Positions 18,542-27,487 of a stretch of 64,000 bases of DNA are shown here, one piece after another (position 1 is the first letter of the stretch; every line of letters starts with the position of its first letter). The notes beneath the pieces were generated by a model. The model was given only the letters and a program-made list of their open reading frames with translations, was not told the origin of the DNA and made no database searches. This DNA comes from Clostridium_AD sp964467165 (GTDB lineage: Bacteria; Bacillota; Clostridia; Clostridiales; Clostridiaceae): NCBI GenBank assembly GCA_964467165.1, contig CAYXOL010000005.1, positions 62,001-126,000 on the forward strand, in the 5' to 3' direction. Position numbers and translations under genes: made by a program.

Positions 18542-19870
18542 ATGAGTCTTCTTGATATGGTTAGAGAAGCTGGTGTTATTGGTGCAGGTGGTGCAGGATT
18601 TCCTACCCATGTAAAACTAGCATCTAGCTGTGAATATATACTTCTTAACGGAGCCGAATGTGAACCGTTACTTAGGGTGGATCAGCAGTTGATGAAGTTA
18701 TTTCCCGATGAAATAATAAAAGGATTTGTGTTAGCGGGAAAGTTTGTTTCTGCAAACAAAGCAATTATAGGTGTTAAGGGAAAGCATAAACAAGTAATTT
18801 CTCTTTTGCGAGAGAGGATAGAAGCTTTGCAGGTAAGTGATTACGTTGTAGTTAAAGAGCTTCCTGATGCTTACCCAGTTGGTGATGAACAAGTTTTGGT
18901 TTATGAACTTACAGGTAGGGTGGTACCTGAAATGGGTATTCCAATCAAGGTAGGATGTGTAGTAGTAAATTCAGAAACGGTATTAAATCTTTACAATGCC
19001 TCCATGGGACAATCTGTTACAGAAAAATATATTACAGTTGCAGGGGATATACCGAAAAGTTTGACAATAAAGGTACCGGTTGGCACACCTATTATAGATG
19101 TTCTAAAGCAAAGTGGTATAGAAAGTTTTGATGACTATGCAGTCATTGATGGTGGTCCTATGATGGGTCCTGTGATGGATAGTATTGATGGATATATTAC
19201 AAAGAAAAATAAGGGATTCGTAATTTTGAAAAAAGAGCATGCTCTCATTCGTAAGAAATCTATGAGCATTGAACAGGCAAGAAGAGTGAATAGAGCTTCC
19301 TGTGAACAATGTCGTATGTGTACTGATATATGTCCTCGGTTCCTTCTTGGACATAATGTGCAACCACATAAGATGATGACTGCTTTAAACTACGCACTAA
19401 CAGATGTTGAAGGACAGAAGAATGCCCAGTTATGCTGTCAGTGTAATTTATGTGAACTGTTCTCTTGTCCTGTGGGACTTTATCCGAAATCTGCAAATGT
19501 CTATTTTAAAGAGAAATTGGCAAAGCAGAATATAAGGTATAAGCCAGTGCAGTCAGAATTCATTCCTCGCAAAAACCGTGAATATAGATTGGTTCCAAGT
19601 AAACGCCTTGTGGCTAGACTGGGGTTACAAAATTTTGACAATCCGGCTCCTATGACGGAAGTTGAAATAAAACCTGAATTAGTACACATTGCAACAAGGC
19701 AGCATGTAGGGGCACCTGCAGTTAGTATTGTTAATATAGGAGACAAGGTGCAGCTTGGACAGTTAATTGGTAAAATTCCTGAAGATAGTTTGGGTGCGAC
19801 AATTCATTCAAGTATTTCTGGAACGGTTATAGAGTGTGGAAATGATTTTATTGCAATAAGGAGGGATTAA
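18542..19870 (+). CDS. pduS: PduS/RnfC-like iron-sulfur flavoprotein electron carrier
   Basis: The 442-residue protein has the RnfC/Nqo1-like NADH/FMN module at the N-terminus (IGAGGAGFPTH and NGAECEPLL), a SLBB-type middle, two cysteine clusters (CEQCRMCTDICP and CCQCNLCELFSCP) and a biotinyl-like C-terminal domain (VSIVNIGDKVQLGQLIG). In propanediol compartments PduS passes electrons and works with the shell protein PduT, whose homolog is the next gene 1 bp away. The ATG at 18542 follows AGGGAG by 8 nt; an earlier GTG at 18533 would abut that site. Confidence 0.9.
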   Translation: MSLLDMVREAGVIGAGGAGFPTHVKLASSCEYILLNGAECEPLLRVDQQLMKLFPDEIIKGFVLAGKFVSANKAIIGVKGKHKQVISLLRERIEALQVSDYVVVKELPDAYPVGDEQVLVYELTGRVVPEMGIPIKVGCVVVNSETVLNLYNASMGQSVTEKYITVAGDIPKSLTIKVPVGTPIIDVLKQSGIESFDDYAVIDGGPMMGPVMDSIDGYITKKNKGFVILKKEHALIRKKSMSIEQARRVNRASCEQCRMCTDICPRFLLGHNVQPHKMMTALNYALTDVEGQKNAQLCCQCNLCELFSCPVGLYPKSANVYFKEKLAKQNIRYKPVQSEFIPRKNREYRLVPSKRLVARLGLQNFDNPAPMTEVEIKPELVHIATRQHVGAPAVSIVNIGDKVQLGQLIGKIPEDSLGATIHSSISGTVIECGNDFIAIRRD

Positions 19871-19871
19871 T

Positions 19872-20420
19872 ATGTCTATAGCAATCGGAATGGTTGAATT
19901 TACAAGTATTTCGCGAGGTATATATGTAGCAGATCAGATGTTGAAAATTGCTGATGTAGAAATAGTTACAGCAAGTTCAGTTTGCCCCGGAAAGTATATA
20001 GTTATTGTTCAGGGGGATGTTTCATCAGTTCAAGATTCAGTGAGTATTGGTGAAAAATTGGCAGAAGAATTTTTAATTGATTCTATTGTTATACCAAATG
20101 TAAGCCCCGCAGTTTTTCCAGCAATCACAGGCACAACTATGCCAGATGAAATTCAGGCACTAGGAATTATGGAGTCATTTTCACTTGCTACCATGGTTAT
20201 CGCCGCTGATGCAATACTGAAAGCTGCAGATTTAGAGCCCATAGAGCTCCGTTTAGGAAATGGAATAGGCGGTAAGTCATTCTTTACTTTTACTGGGGAT
20301 GTAGGTGCTGTAGAGACCGGTATTGAAACAGGAAAGAATATTGCAAAAGAAAAAGGGCTGCTTGTGAATGCAGAGATTATAGCTTCACCATCAGATAGAT
20401 TGTTGTCATCTTTGTTCTAA
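19872..20420 (+). CDS. pduT: PduT-like tandem BMC shell protein with iron-sulfur pore loop
   Basis: The 182-residue shell protein has two BMC domains. The first carries SSVCPGKYIV, matching the CPGKF loop whose Cys ligates a 4Fe-4S cluster at the trimer pore in PduT. The second contains ALGIMESFSLATMVIAADA and GNGIGGKSFF. It is likely to carry electrons across the shell together with the PduS-like protein encoded immediately upstream, so internal NADH could be reoxidised. Spacing of 1 bp implies a shared transcript. Confidence 0.92.
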   Translation: MSIAIGMVEFTSISRGIYVADQMLKIADVEIVTASSVCPGKYIVIVQGDVSSVQDSVSIGEKLAEEFLIDSIVIPNVSPAVFPAITGTTMPDEIQALGIMESFSLATMVIAADAILKAADLEPIELRLGNGIGGKSFFTFTGDVGAVETGIETGKNIAKEKGLLVNAEIIASPSDRLLSSLF

Positions 20421-20486
20421 TATTTTAGAACTTATATATAAAGGTGTTTAAAGTGACTATACCAATAAATAAAAGGATGTGAAGTA

Positions 20487-21188
20487 ATGAAAAAATTAAT
20501 TAGTGTAAAAAATGTGGAAGATGCAGAAAAACAGGGACAAAAGATAATATATATAGATAACGATACAATTCTTACTCCGTCAGCTAAAGATGCAGCGAGA
20601 AATTGTGGAATAGAGTTTTCTACAGATGCCCCTGTCTGTGAAACAAAATCTTCTTGTGAAGAAAAAGCTGCTGTACCAGTAAAAGCTTGTGAAGAAAAGG
20701 GTTCTTGCGAAGGAATGGCTTCTGAACTTGCCAAAGCCTGTGAAGGTGGAATAGATGCTGATATGATTTATAAGGTATTTAAAGCTATGATGGATAAGGG
20801 TCTTTTAAATGGTATTCTTGATTCAGTTTCAAGCAAACCATATATTTCAGAAACAGATGCTTGTGGGCTTAAGATAGTTCGTGGTAATACAGTGAAGATG
20901 GAAGTTCTTGATACTGGGAATCCAGATGATAAGGTATTTTATCAGGAAATTATCAGTGCTACTGATGGTTCTTCAATGAATGCAGGATTTATTACAATTG
21001 AAGATTGTAATTTCGACTGGGAAACTACTTGTGAAGAAATCTACTGCGTTGCAGAAGGTACACTAACAGTAACAGTAAACGGAAAGGTTTATACTGCAAA
21101 TCCAGGTGATTCAGTATTCTTCCCTAAGGGAGCTAAATTTGCATTTGGTTCACCAAACAAGATGAAAGCGTTCTACGTTACACACTAG
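20487..21188 (+). CDS. eutQ: EutQ-like cupin protein
   Basis: The 233-residue protein has an N-terminal segment typical of EutQ/EutT-associated proteins (ILTPSAKDAARNCGI), a Cys-rich low-complexity linker with repeated CEEK/CE motifs (about 50-85) and a C-terminal cupin (about 125-233, with VNGKVYTANPGDSVFFPKG). EutQ is required for anaerobic ethanolamine use in Salmonella and has reported acetate kinase activity. The Cys-rich linker is unusual and might bind metal. Confidence 0.88.
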   Translation: MKKLISVKNVEDAEKQGQKIIYIDNDTILTPSAKDAARNCGIEFSTDAPVCETKSSCEEKAAVPVKACEEKGSCEGMASELAKACEGGIDADMIYKVFKAMMDKGLLNGILDSVSSKPYISETDACGLKIVRGNTVKMEVLDTGNPDDKVFYQEIISATDGSSMNAGFITIEDCNFDWETTCEEIYCVAEGTLTVTVNGKVYTANPGDSVFFPKGAKFAFGSPNKMKAFYVTH

Positions 21189-21219
21189 AAACTTTCAGTA
21201 AAGTTAAGGAGGTTAAGCA

Positions 21220-21894
21220 ATGCAGGCACTTGGGTTAATCGAAACAAAGGGACTTATTGCAGCTATTGAGAGTGCAGATGCTATGCTCAAGGCCGCAGAT
21301 GTGAATCTCTTGGAAAGAACATATGTAGGTGGAGGTCTTGTTTCAATTATTGTAACTGGTGATGTGGGAGCAGTGAAAGCAGCTGTAGAGGCTGGTGGAG
21401 CTGCAGTTAGAAAAATAAATAGTGCACTTCTGGTTTCAGAGCACGTGATTCCACGTCCACATGAAGATTTAGAATATACAATTATACCAGGGTCACCACT
21501 GAAAAATGTAGAAATTTCAACTGATGTGATAGTAGAAACTGAATTCAATGAGCAAGCAAAAGTTGAAATTGTTGAAGAAGAAACTGCTAAGGTCGCTGCT
21601 AAAGATGAAGAAATAGTAGTTGAAAATATACAAGAAATAGAAATATTTCTAGAAAAAACAGTTGATTCTTTAGAAAATGATTTGTGTGAATTAAGTAATA
21701 AAGAATCTGTAGATAAGATGGTAGCTGAAGATGGTTTGGAAGAAGCTATTAAGATTTTAAGTAAGTTTAAAGTTATTGAACTTCGAAATTTAGCTCGTCA
21801 ATATAAAAACTTTGGTATTGCAGGCAGGAGGGTTTCTAAAGCTAATAAAATGCTGCTGATTACAGAGTTTAAAAAATATTACGGAAATAATTAA
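21220..21894 (+). CDS. BMC-H shell protein with long acidic linker and SAP/Rho-N-like C-terminal domain
   Basis: Residues 1-90 are a canonical BMC-H domain (LGLIETKGLIAAIESADAMLKAADV, GDVGAVKAAVEAG). An acidic, glutamate- and valine-rich linker follows (about 100-180). A basic C-terminal helix-extension-helix segment (about 185-224, ELRNLARQYKNFGIAG) resembles SAP or Rho-N nucleic-acid-binding folds. It may tether the shell to nucleoid, RNA or a protein partner. The domain call for the tail is by eye. It lies between eutQ and an aldehyde dehydrogenase. Confidence 0.82.
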   Translation: MQALGLIETKGLIAAIESADAMLKAADVNLLERTYVGGGLVSIIVTGDVGAVKAAVEAGGAAVRKINSALLVSEHVIPRPHEDLEYTIIPGSPLKNVEISTDVIVETEFNEQAKVEIVEEETAKVAAKDEEIVVENIQEIEIFLEKTVDSLENDLCELSNKESVDKMVAEDGLEEAIKILSKFKVIELRNLARQYKNFGIAGRRVSKANKMLLITEFKKYYGNN

Positions 21895-21938
21895 CGTAGT
21901 TATAAAGCTTTATGAGAAAAAGAATGGAGGAGTTTTAA

Positions 21939-23507
21939 TTGGAGAATATAGATTATGATTTACGTTCAGTACAAGAAGCAAGAAATCTGGCAAGACTTGG
22001 AAAAGTTGCGGCAACTCAGATTGCTGATTATACGCAGGAGCAAATAGACAAGATTTTATGCAATATGGTTAAAGTAGCAGAGGAAAATTCAGTTTGCCTT
22101 GCTCAGATGGCCGTAGAAGAAACTGGTTTTGGAAAAGTTGAAGATAAGACTTATAAAAACCATATGGCATCTACTTTGGTTTATAATGCTACTAAAGATA
22201 TGAAGACTATTGGTATAATTCACGAAGATGAAGTTCAAAGAGTAATTGATATTGCTGAACCTGTTGGTTTAATAATGGGTATTGTACCTTCTACAAATCC
22301 AACATCTACTGCAATTTTCAAAGCAATAATTGCAATTAAATCACGTAATGCAATTGTGTTTTCACCACATCCAGCTGCATTAAAATGTACAATGAAGGCA
22401 ATAACTCTTATGAATGATGCTGCAGTAGCGGCAGGAGCACCTGCTAACATTATTAGTAGTCTTTCTACATTATCAATTGGTGCTACAAATGAGTTAATGA
22501 AATGCAAGGAAGTTGCTTTAATTATTGCAACTGGAGGCCCAGGAATGGTAAAAGCCGCTTATAGCGCTGGTAAGCCTGCGTTGGGTGTTGGAGCTGGTAA
22601 CTCTCCGGCTTATATTGAGAAAACAGCAAATGTTCAGCAAGCGGTTAAGAATATTATGGCAAGCAAGACTTTTGACTATGGAACTATTTGTGCATCTGAG
22701 CAGTCTATAATTGTTGAAGAGTGTAACCATGACCAAGTAGTGGCTGAACTTAAAAAACAGGGCGGTTATTTTATGACAGTTGAAGAAACTGCAAAAGTTT
22801 GCGCACTATTATTTAAGAATGGACACACAATGAGTGCTAAATTCGTAGGAAGATCTCCTCAGGTTATTGCAGCAGCTGCTGGTATTTCTATTCCAGAGGG
22901 AACTAAAGTGCTTATAGGAAAGCAGCAAGATGTTGGTGAGGCTTATCCATTGTCTTATGAAAAACTTACAACAGTACTAGCTTTTTATACAGTAAAAGAT
23001 TGGCATGAGGCATGTAATCTTAGCATTAAGCTACTTCAGAATGGAATCGGACATACTATGAGTATTCATACAGAAGATAGAGCTATTGTAATGGAATTTG
23101 CTAAAAAACCAGCAGCTCGTATTTTAGTTAATACTGGTGGAACTCAAGGTGGTACAGGTGCAAGCACAGGCCTTATACCTTCATTTACACTAGGTTGCGG
23201 TACATGGGGCGGAAGTTCTGTTTCTGAAAATGTTACTCCAATGCATTTGATTAATATCAAAAGAGTTGCATATGGTATTAAGGATTGTAGCACATTGGTT
23301 TCAGCTGATCCTACTTTCAATCACCCTGAATTATCTGTTAGTTGTGAAGCTAAAAGTAACGTAGGCTGTGGTTTATTAAGTCCTGACTCATATGCGGCTG
23401 CATCAGCTTCTGTTACTGCATGTGCAGCTGGCAATGGTTCTAATGACAATGAAAAACTTTTGAAACTTGTAAATGATCTGGTAGCTGCAATGAAGGGAGC
23501 TAACTAG
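21939..23507 (+). CDS. cutF: CoA-acylating acetaldehyde dehydrogenase (canonical copy)
   Basis: The 522-residue enzyme converts acetaldehyde, CoA and NAD+ to acetyl-CoA. The N-terminal YDLRSVQEARNLARLG helix resembles an encapsulation peptide. The catalytic segment FDYGTICASEQS contains Cys251, aligned to Ser251 of the upstream paralog. NAD/CoA motifs SRNAIVFSPHPAALK and GAGNSPAYIEKT are present. A C-terminal extension ends in a short amphipathic helix. The start is TTG, chosen because GGAGGAG lies 6 nt before it and no ATG gives a full N-terminus. pduL follows after 1 bp. Confidence 0.92.
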   Translation: MENIDYDLRSVQEARNLARLGKVAATQIADYTQEQIDKILCNMVKVAEENSVCLAQMAVEETGFGKVEDKTYKNHMASTLVYNATKDMKTIGIIHEDEVQRVIDIAEPVGLIMGIVPSTNPTSTAIFKAIIAIKSRNAIVFSPHPAALKCTMKAITLMNDAAVAAGAPANIISSLSTLSIGATNELMKCKEVALIIATGGPGMVKAAYSAGKPALGVGAGNSPAYIEKTANVQQAVKNIMASKTFDYGTICASEQSIIVEECNHDQVVAELKKQGGYFMTVEETAKVCALLFKNGHTMSAKFVGRSPQVIAAAAGISIPEGTKVLIGKQQDVGEAYPLSYEKLTTVLAFYTVKDWHEACNLSIKLLQNGIGHTMSIHTEDRAIVMEFAKKPAARILVNTGGTQGGTGASTGLIPSFTLGCGTWGGSSVSENVTPMHLINIKRVAYGIKDCSTLVSADPTFNHPELSVSCEAKSNVGCGLLSPDSYAAASASVTACAAGNGSNDNEKLLKLVNDLVAAMKGAN

Positions 23508-23508
23508 A

Positions 23509-24165
23509 ATGGAAATGGATAAGTATAATGCTGTTCTAAAACTTTTGCTGGAGGCTGTTCAAACTAATGGTTCTGCTACAGAAGTTAAAGAAGACATATA
23601 TGAGATTCCAGTTGGAGTTTCCAATCGTCACATTCATCTTTCTCAGGCAGATTTAAGTAGTCTGTTTGGTGAAGGATATCAACTTACAAAGAGTAAAGAC
23701 TTATCACAACCAGGACAGTATGCATGTAAGGAAATTTTAACAATTTGCGGACCAAAGGGTGCCATTGAGAAAGTTAGAATTCTTGGTCCTGTGCGCAGTA
23801 AATCGCAGGTAGAAGTTCTCACAGGAGATTCATTTAAACTTGGCACACGTTCAGATGCAAGGTTATCAGGTGACTTACAAGGAACACCTGGAATTACTTT
23901 AATTGGTCCTAAGGGATCGGTTCAGTTAGCAGAAGGTTTGATTGTTGCACAAAGACATATTCATATGACTCTTAAAGATGCACAGGGTCTTGGTGTACAT
24001 GATGGGCAGATGGTATCTATTCAAGTTAACGGATCTCGTGGTGGTACTTATAGTAATGTGGCAGTTAGAGCAAATGAAGATTATTGTCTAGAATGTCATC
24101 TTGACACAGAAGAAGCAAATGCTATGAATCTTAATTCCTTATCAAAAATTACAATCACAAAATAA
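23509..24165 (+). CDS. pduL: PduL phosphate propanoyl/acetyltransferase
   Basis: The 218-residue phosphotransacylase specific to microcompartments converts acetyl-CoA to acetyl phosphate and recycles CoA inside the shell. Two zinc-binding signatures, VSNRHIHLS and VAQRHIHM, mark the duplicated PduL beta-barrel domains. The N-terminal about 30 residues (YNAVLKLLLEAVQ) form an amphipathic helix plus linker that fits an encapsulation peptide. The ATG lies 1 bp after the aldehyde dehydrogenase stop. Confidence 0.95.
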   Translation: MEMDKYNAVLKLLLEAVQTNGSATEVKEDIYEIPVGVSNRHIHLSQADLSSLFGEGYQLTKSKDLSQPGQYACKEILTICGPKGAIEKVRILGPVRSKSQVEVLTGDSFKLGTRSDARLSGDLQGTPGITLIGPKGSVQLAEGLIVAQRHIHMTLKDAQGLGVHDGQMVSIQVNGSRGGTYSNVAVRANEDYCLECHLDTEEANAMNLNSLSKITITK

Positions 24166-24185
24166 AAAATTAGGAGGAAATAAAA

Positions 24186-24476
24186 ATGAAATATGATGCA
24201 TTAGGTATGATCGAAACAAAGGGTTTAGTTGGAGCTATTGAGGCTGCAGATGCAATGGTTAAAGCAGCAAATGTATATTTAGTAGGTAAAGAATTTGTTG
24301 GTGGAGGTCTTGTAACAGTAATGGTAAGAGGCGACGTTGGTGCTGTAAAAGCGGCAACTGATGCAGGAGCTGCGGCTGCTCAAAGAGTTGGAGAACTTAT
24401 TTCAGTTCATGTTATTCCTCGTCCACATGTAGAAGTTGAAGGCATTCTTCCTAAAATGATAAAGACTGAAGAATAG
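24186..24476 (+). CDS. Canonical BMC-H shell protein, tandem copy A
   Basis: The 96-residue hexamer-forming shell protein has the classic LGMIETKGLVGAIEAADAM start, a G-G-G pore loop (EFVGGGLVTV) and GDVGAVKAATDAG. It is almost identical to the next gene at 24595; only the last about 16 residues differ clearly. It is probably a major facet protein. Its GGAGGAAATAAAA leader is shared with copy B. Confidence 0.96.
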   Translation: MKYDALGMIETKGLVGAIEAADAMVKAANVYLVGKEFVGGGLVTVMVRGDVGAVKAATDAGAAAAQRVGELISVHVIPRPHVEVEGILPKMIKTEE

Positions 24477-24594
24477 GAAAATAGATTCTGACCATTATTA
24501 GAGGAATTTATATAAATTATATTGGTATCATGGTGGGTTAATATTGTACTATAAGAAATTACAATTACAAATAAAAATTTAGGAGGAAATAAAA

Positions 24595-24882
24595 ATGAAA
24601 TATGATGCATTAGGTATGATCGAAACAAAGGGTTTAGTTGGAGCTATTGAGGCTGCGGATGCAATGGTTAAGGCAGCAAATGTATACTTAGTAGGTAAAG
24701 AATTTGTTGGTGGAGGTCTTGTAACAGTAATGGTAAGAGGTGACGTTGGAGCTGTAAAGGCAGCAACAGATGCTGGTGCTGCAGCAGCACAAAGAGTTGG
24801 AGAACTTATTTCAGTTCATGTTATCCCTCGTCCACACGCTGAAGTTGAAGGTATTCTTCCTAAAACAGCAATCAAAGAATAG
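24595..24882 (+). CDS. Canonical BMC-H shell protein, tandem copy B
   Basis: The 95-residue product is near-identical to copy A upstream, including the pore loop and helices. Differences are mostly synonymous, and the C-terminus ends ILPKTAIKE instead of ILPKMIKTEE. A 118-bp spacer separates the genes. A high dose of one facet protein is the simplest benefit. It ends just before an attenuator or terminator hairpin. Confidence 0.96.
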   Translation: MKYDALGMIETKGLVGAIEAADAMVKAANVYLVGKEFVGGGLVTVMVRGDVGAVKAATDAGAAAAQRVGELISVHVIPRPHAEVEGILPKTAIKE

Positions 24883-24924
24883 TTTGTTATTTAAACCATA
24901 TTATTAAAATAATGCTTGTTTGTT

Positions 24925-24990
24925 AAAATAGGGCTGATTTACACAACTAAAGAAAATTTAGAGTGTAAACAGTCCTATTTTTTTTAAAAC
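24925..24990 (+). terminator. Intra-locus hairpin terminator upstream of the second lyase
   Basis: AAAATAGGGCTGATTTACAC pairs imperfectly with GTGTAAACAGTCCTATTTT and is followed by a run of T residues. It sits between the last BMC-H gene and the second lyase gene and would limit read-through into that lyase gene. Confidence 0.75.
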
Positions 24991-25007
24991 ATCAGAGGAG
25001 GAAAATT

Positions 25008-27392
25008 ATGAAACAGCAAAATTCATATCTACCTGAACGTCTTCAGATTCTGAAACAAGCATATTTAGGGGTTAAGCCAAGTATTACTATTAATCGCGCA
25101 TTGGCATATACGGAGATGGCAAAAAAACACCCTGACCTTCCAAGGAACGTGCTTAGGGCCAAAGGATTTAGGAGAGCATGCGAAACTGCACCAATGCTTA
25201 TACAAGAACATGAGCTTATAGTAGGACACCCTTGCGGAAAACCTCGTGCCGGTTCCTTTTCTCCAGATATAGCATGGGAGTGGGTTCGTGATGAACTTGA
25301 TACCATTAGCACAAGGTCACAGGATCCGTACTTTATAAGTGAAGAAGACAAGAAGGTTATGCGAGAGGAATTATTCCCGTTTTGGGAAGGGAAATCTCTA
25401 GCGGAGGAATGTGAAAAAGCTTTTCGCAAAGAAGATTTGTGGGAATTTGGTGCCCAGGCTTGCATAAGTGATTTGACCTATCATATTACTAGCGGTGGAG
25501 GGGATACAAGTCCAGGTTATGATATCATTCTTTTCAAAAAAGGTATTAATGGAGTCAAAGCTGAAGCTGAAACTTTTCTTGCTGGCTTATCCGTTGACAA
25601 AAGTGAGGACAAGGATAAAATTGAATTTTATCAAGCATCAATCCAAACTTGTGAGGGAATTCTTACATATGCCGCTCGCCTTTGCGCATATGCACAGCAA
25701 CTCTCCGAAAAGGAGCAGGATCCGAAGCGAAAATTAGAACTTCAAAAAATCGCAGAGGTAAATGCTAGGGTGCCAGCTAATCCACCGGAAACATTCCACG
25801 AAGCATTACAGTCCATTTGGACAATACAGTCACTGTTTTTGATGGAAGAGAATCAATGTAGTACATCACTGGGCCGTATTGACCAGTATGTGTTGCCTTG
25901 CTATGCGTCAGATATTGAGAATGGAAAGCTAAGCCAGGAGCAGGCTTTTGAACTTATGGGTTGTTTCATGATTAAATGCTCAGAAATGATTTGGTATACA
26001 CCGGAAGGTAGCGCCAAATATTTTGCGGGATATATGCCTTTTATCAATATGTGCGTAGGTGGATTGAAACGTGAAGGTGGAGATGGCACTAACGAATTAA
26101 CATATCTGATTATGGATGCCGTTGAAAAAGTTAAGGTTTACCAGCCATCCCTTGCCTGCCGTATTCACAATCAGTCTCCACAGCGTTATTTAGAAAAAAT
26201 TGTAGATGTTATAAGTGCCGGAGCAGGTATGCCTGCATGTCATTTTGATGATGCACATATCAAAATGATGATTAGAAAAGGCTTTGATTTTGAAGACGCT
26301 CGTGACTATTCGCTTATGGGTTGTGTGGAACCACAAAAATCCGGACGTATACATCAGTGGACAGCAGGTGGTTTTACACAATGGCCTATTATTATTGAAA
26401 TGGCACTAAATCGTGGTGTTCTTAATTCCTACGGTAGCAAGCAGTGGCTAGACACCGGAGATATTGAGAGCCTTACAACTTATGAACAATTTGACGCTGT
26501 TGTGAAGCAGCAACTGAACTATCTGCTAGATATGAATTCTAGAGGAACAGTTCTGACGCAACAAGTTTTCAGAGATGTTACACCTTCTAATTATATGTCA
26601 CTGTTTGTTGACGGTTGCATGCAAACAGGTAAAGACGTAACAGCCGGTGGAGCTGTTCTTTATGAAGGACCGGGAACAATTTTTGCAGGACTAGGTACCT
26701 ATGTGGACAGTTTGGCTGCAATTAAAAAACTGGTTTATGATGATAAAAAATATACACTTGCAGAAATTAAAGAAGCTCTTGACGCTAATTGGGAAGGGTA
26801 TGAACAGATACATCGGGACTGCCTTGATGCACCTAAATACGGGAATGATGTGGACTATGCAGATCTCATTGCCAAGGATATTGTGGATTATACAGAGAAT
26901 AGAATTAATGGGCATAAGTCACTTTATGCAAGACAAATCCATGGAACTCTGTCCCAGTCCTTTAATACGCCTTTAGGCGGTATGATTGGAGCAACACCCA
27001 ATGGTAGACTTTCCGGCGCAGCACTTTCTGATGCAATGAGCCCTTCTCAGGGGGCTGATAAAAAAGGAGCTACTGCAGTCATAAAGTCTGTATCCAAGAT
27101 TAATGTTGAATCAATGAGTCTTGGTATGGCTCATAACTTTAAAATAACTAGTAATTCTTTAGATACTCCTGAAGGTAGGTCGGGACTTATTACCTTGTTG
27201 CGTACTGCCTCCATTATGGGTAATGCTCAGATGCAATTCAATTGTGTGGATAATAAAACATTACTACAAGCTCAAGCTCACCCAGAAGAATATCGAGATC
27301 TTATAGTACGAGTTGCCGGATATTGTGCCTTTTTTGTTGAACTTTGCAAGGAAGTACAAGATGAAATCATTAGTCGTACTGTAATAGAGTAA
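25008..27392 (+). CDS. Second CutC-family glycyl radical lyase with altered active site (Y506F equivalent)
   Basis: The 794-residue glycyl radical enzyme is close to the CutC at 11829. Catalytic residues Cys439 and Glu441 (MGCVEPQ), Tyr158 and Asp166 (Y-HITSGGGD), the Phe345 equivalent, Thr452 and glycyl Gly771 (RVAGYCA) are present. The position of CutC Tyr506 is Phe456 (codon TTT at 26373). The N-terminal encapsulation-like extension of the first copy is missing. No second activase gene is present. It may be a slower choline lyase, act on a related amine, or work outside the shell. A hairpin terminator upstream separates its expression from the shell operon. Confidence 0.9.
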   Translation: MKQQNSYLPERLQILKQAYLGVKPSITINRALAYTEMAKKHPDLPRNVLRAKGFRRACETAPMLIQEHELIVGHPCGKPRAGSFSPDIAWEWVRDELDTISTRSQDPYFISEEDKKVMREELFPFWEGKSLAEECEKAFRKEDLWEFGAQACISDLTYHITSGGGDTSPGYDIILFKKGINGVKAEAETFLAGLSVDKSEDKDKIEFYQASIQTCEGILTYAARLCAYAQQLSEKEQDPKRKLELQKIAEVNARVPANPPETFHEALQSIWTIQSLFLMEENQCSTSLGRIDQYVLPCYASDIENGKLSQEQAFELMGCFMIKCSEMIWYTPEGSAKYFAGYMPFINMCVGGLKREGGDGTNELTYLIMDAVEKVKVYQPSLACRIHNQSPQRYLEKIVDVISAGAGMPACHFDDAHIKMMIRKGFDFEDARDYSLMGCVEPQKSGRIHQWTAGGFTQWPIIIEMALNRGVLNSYGSKQWLDTGDIESLTTYEQFDAVVKQQLNYLLDMNSRGTVLTQQVFRDVTPSNYMSLFVDGCMQTGKDVTAGGAVLYEGPGTIFAGLGTYVDSLAAIKKLVYDDKKYTLAEIKEALDANWEGYEQIHRDCLDAPKYGNDVDYADLIAKDIVDYTENRINGHKSLYARQIHGTLSQSFNTPLGGMIGATPNGRLSGAALSDAMSPSQGADKKGATAVIKSVSKINVESMSLGMAHNFKITSNSLDTPEGRSGLITLLRTASIMGNAQMQFNCVDNKTLLQAQAHPEEYRDLIVRVAGYCAFFVELCKEVQDEIISRTVIE

Positions 27393-27436
27393 GTGCACCT
27401 AGTGAGAATTACTGTCTTTAAGTAATTAAATAATAT

Positions 27437-27476
27437 AAAAAGAGACTACACAAATATTTTTGTGTAGTCTCTTTTT
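27437..27476. terminator. Bidirectional terminator
   Basis: AAAAAGAGACTACACAAA and its complement flank a 2-4 nt loop, with T-tracts on both strands. It lies between the convergent second lyase gene and the response regulator gene. Confidence 0.92.
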
Positions 27477-27487
27477 ATGGGAAAAGT

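Larger units (their letters stand above)
24166..24882 (+). repeat. Tandem duplication of a BMC-H gene with its ribosome-binding leader
   Basis: Two direct copies of about 280 bp start in the leader (AGGAGGAAATAAAAATG) and run through most of the reading frame, diverging near the 3' ends. Identity at third positions is high, so the duplication is recent or kept similar by gene conversion. Confidence 0.85.

Noticed and set aside
25043..25465. 140-codon minus-strand frame inside the second lyase gene
   Set aside because: It is fully antisense to a strongly conserved enzyme gene and has no ribosome site or family resemblance.
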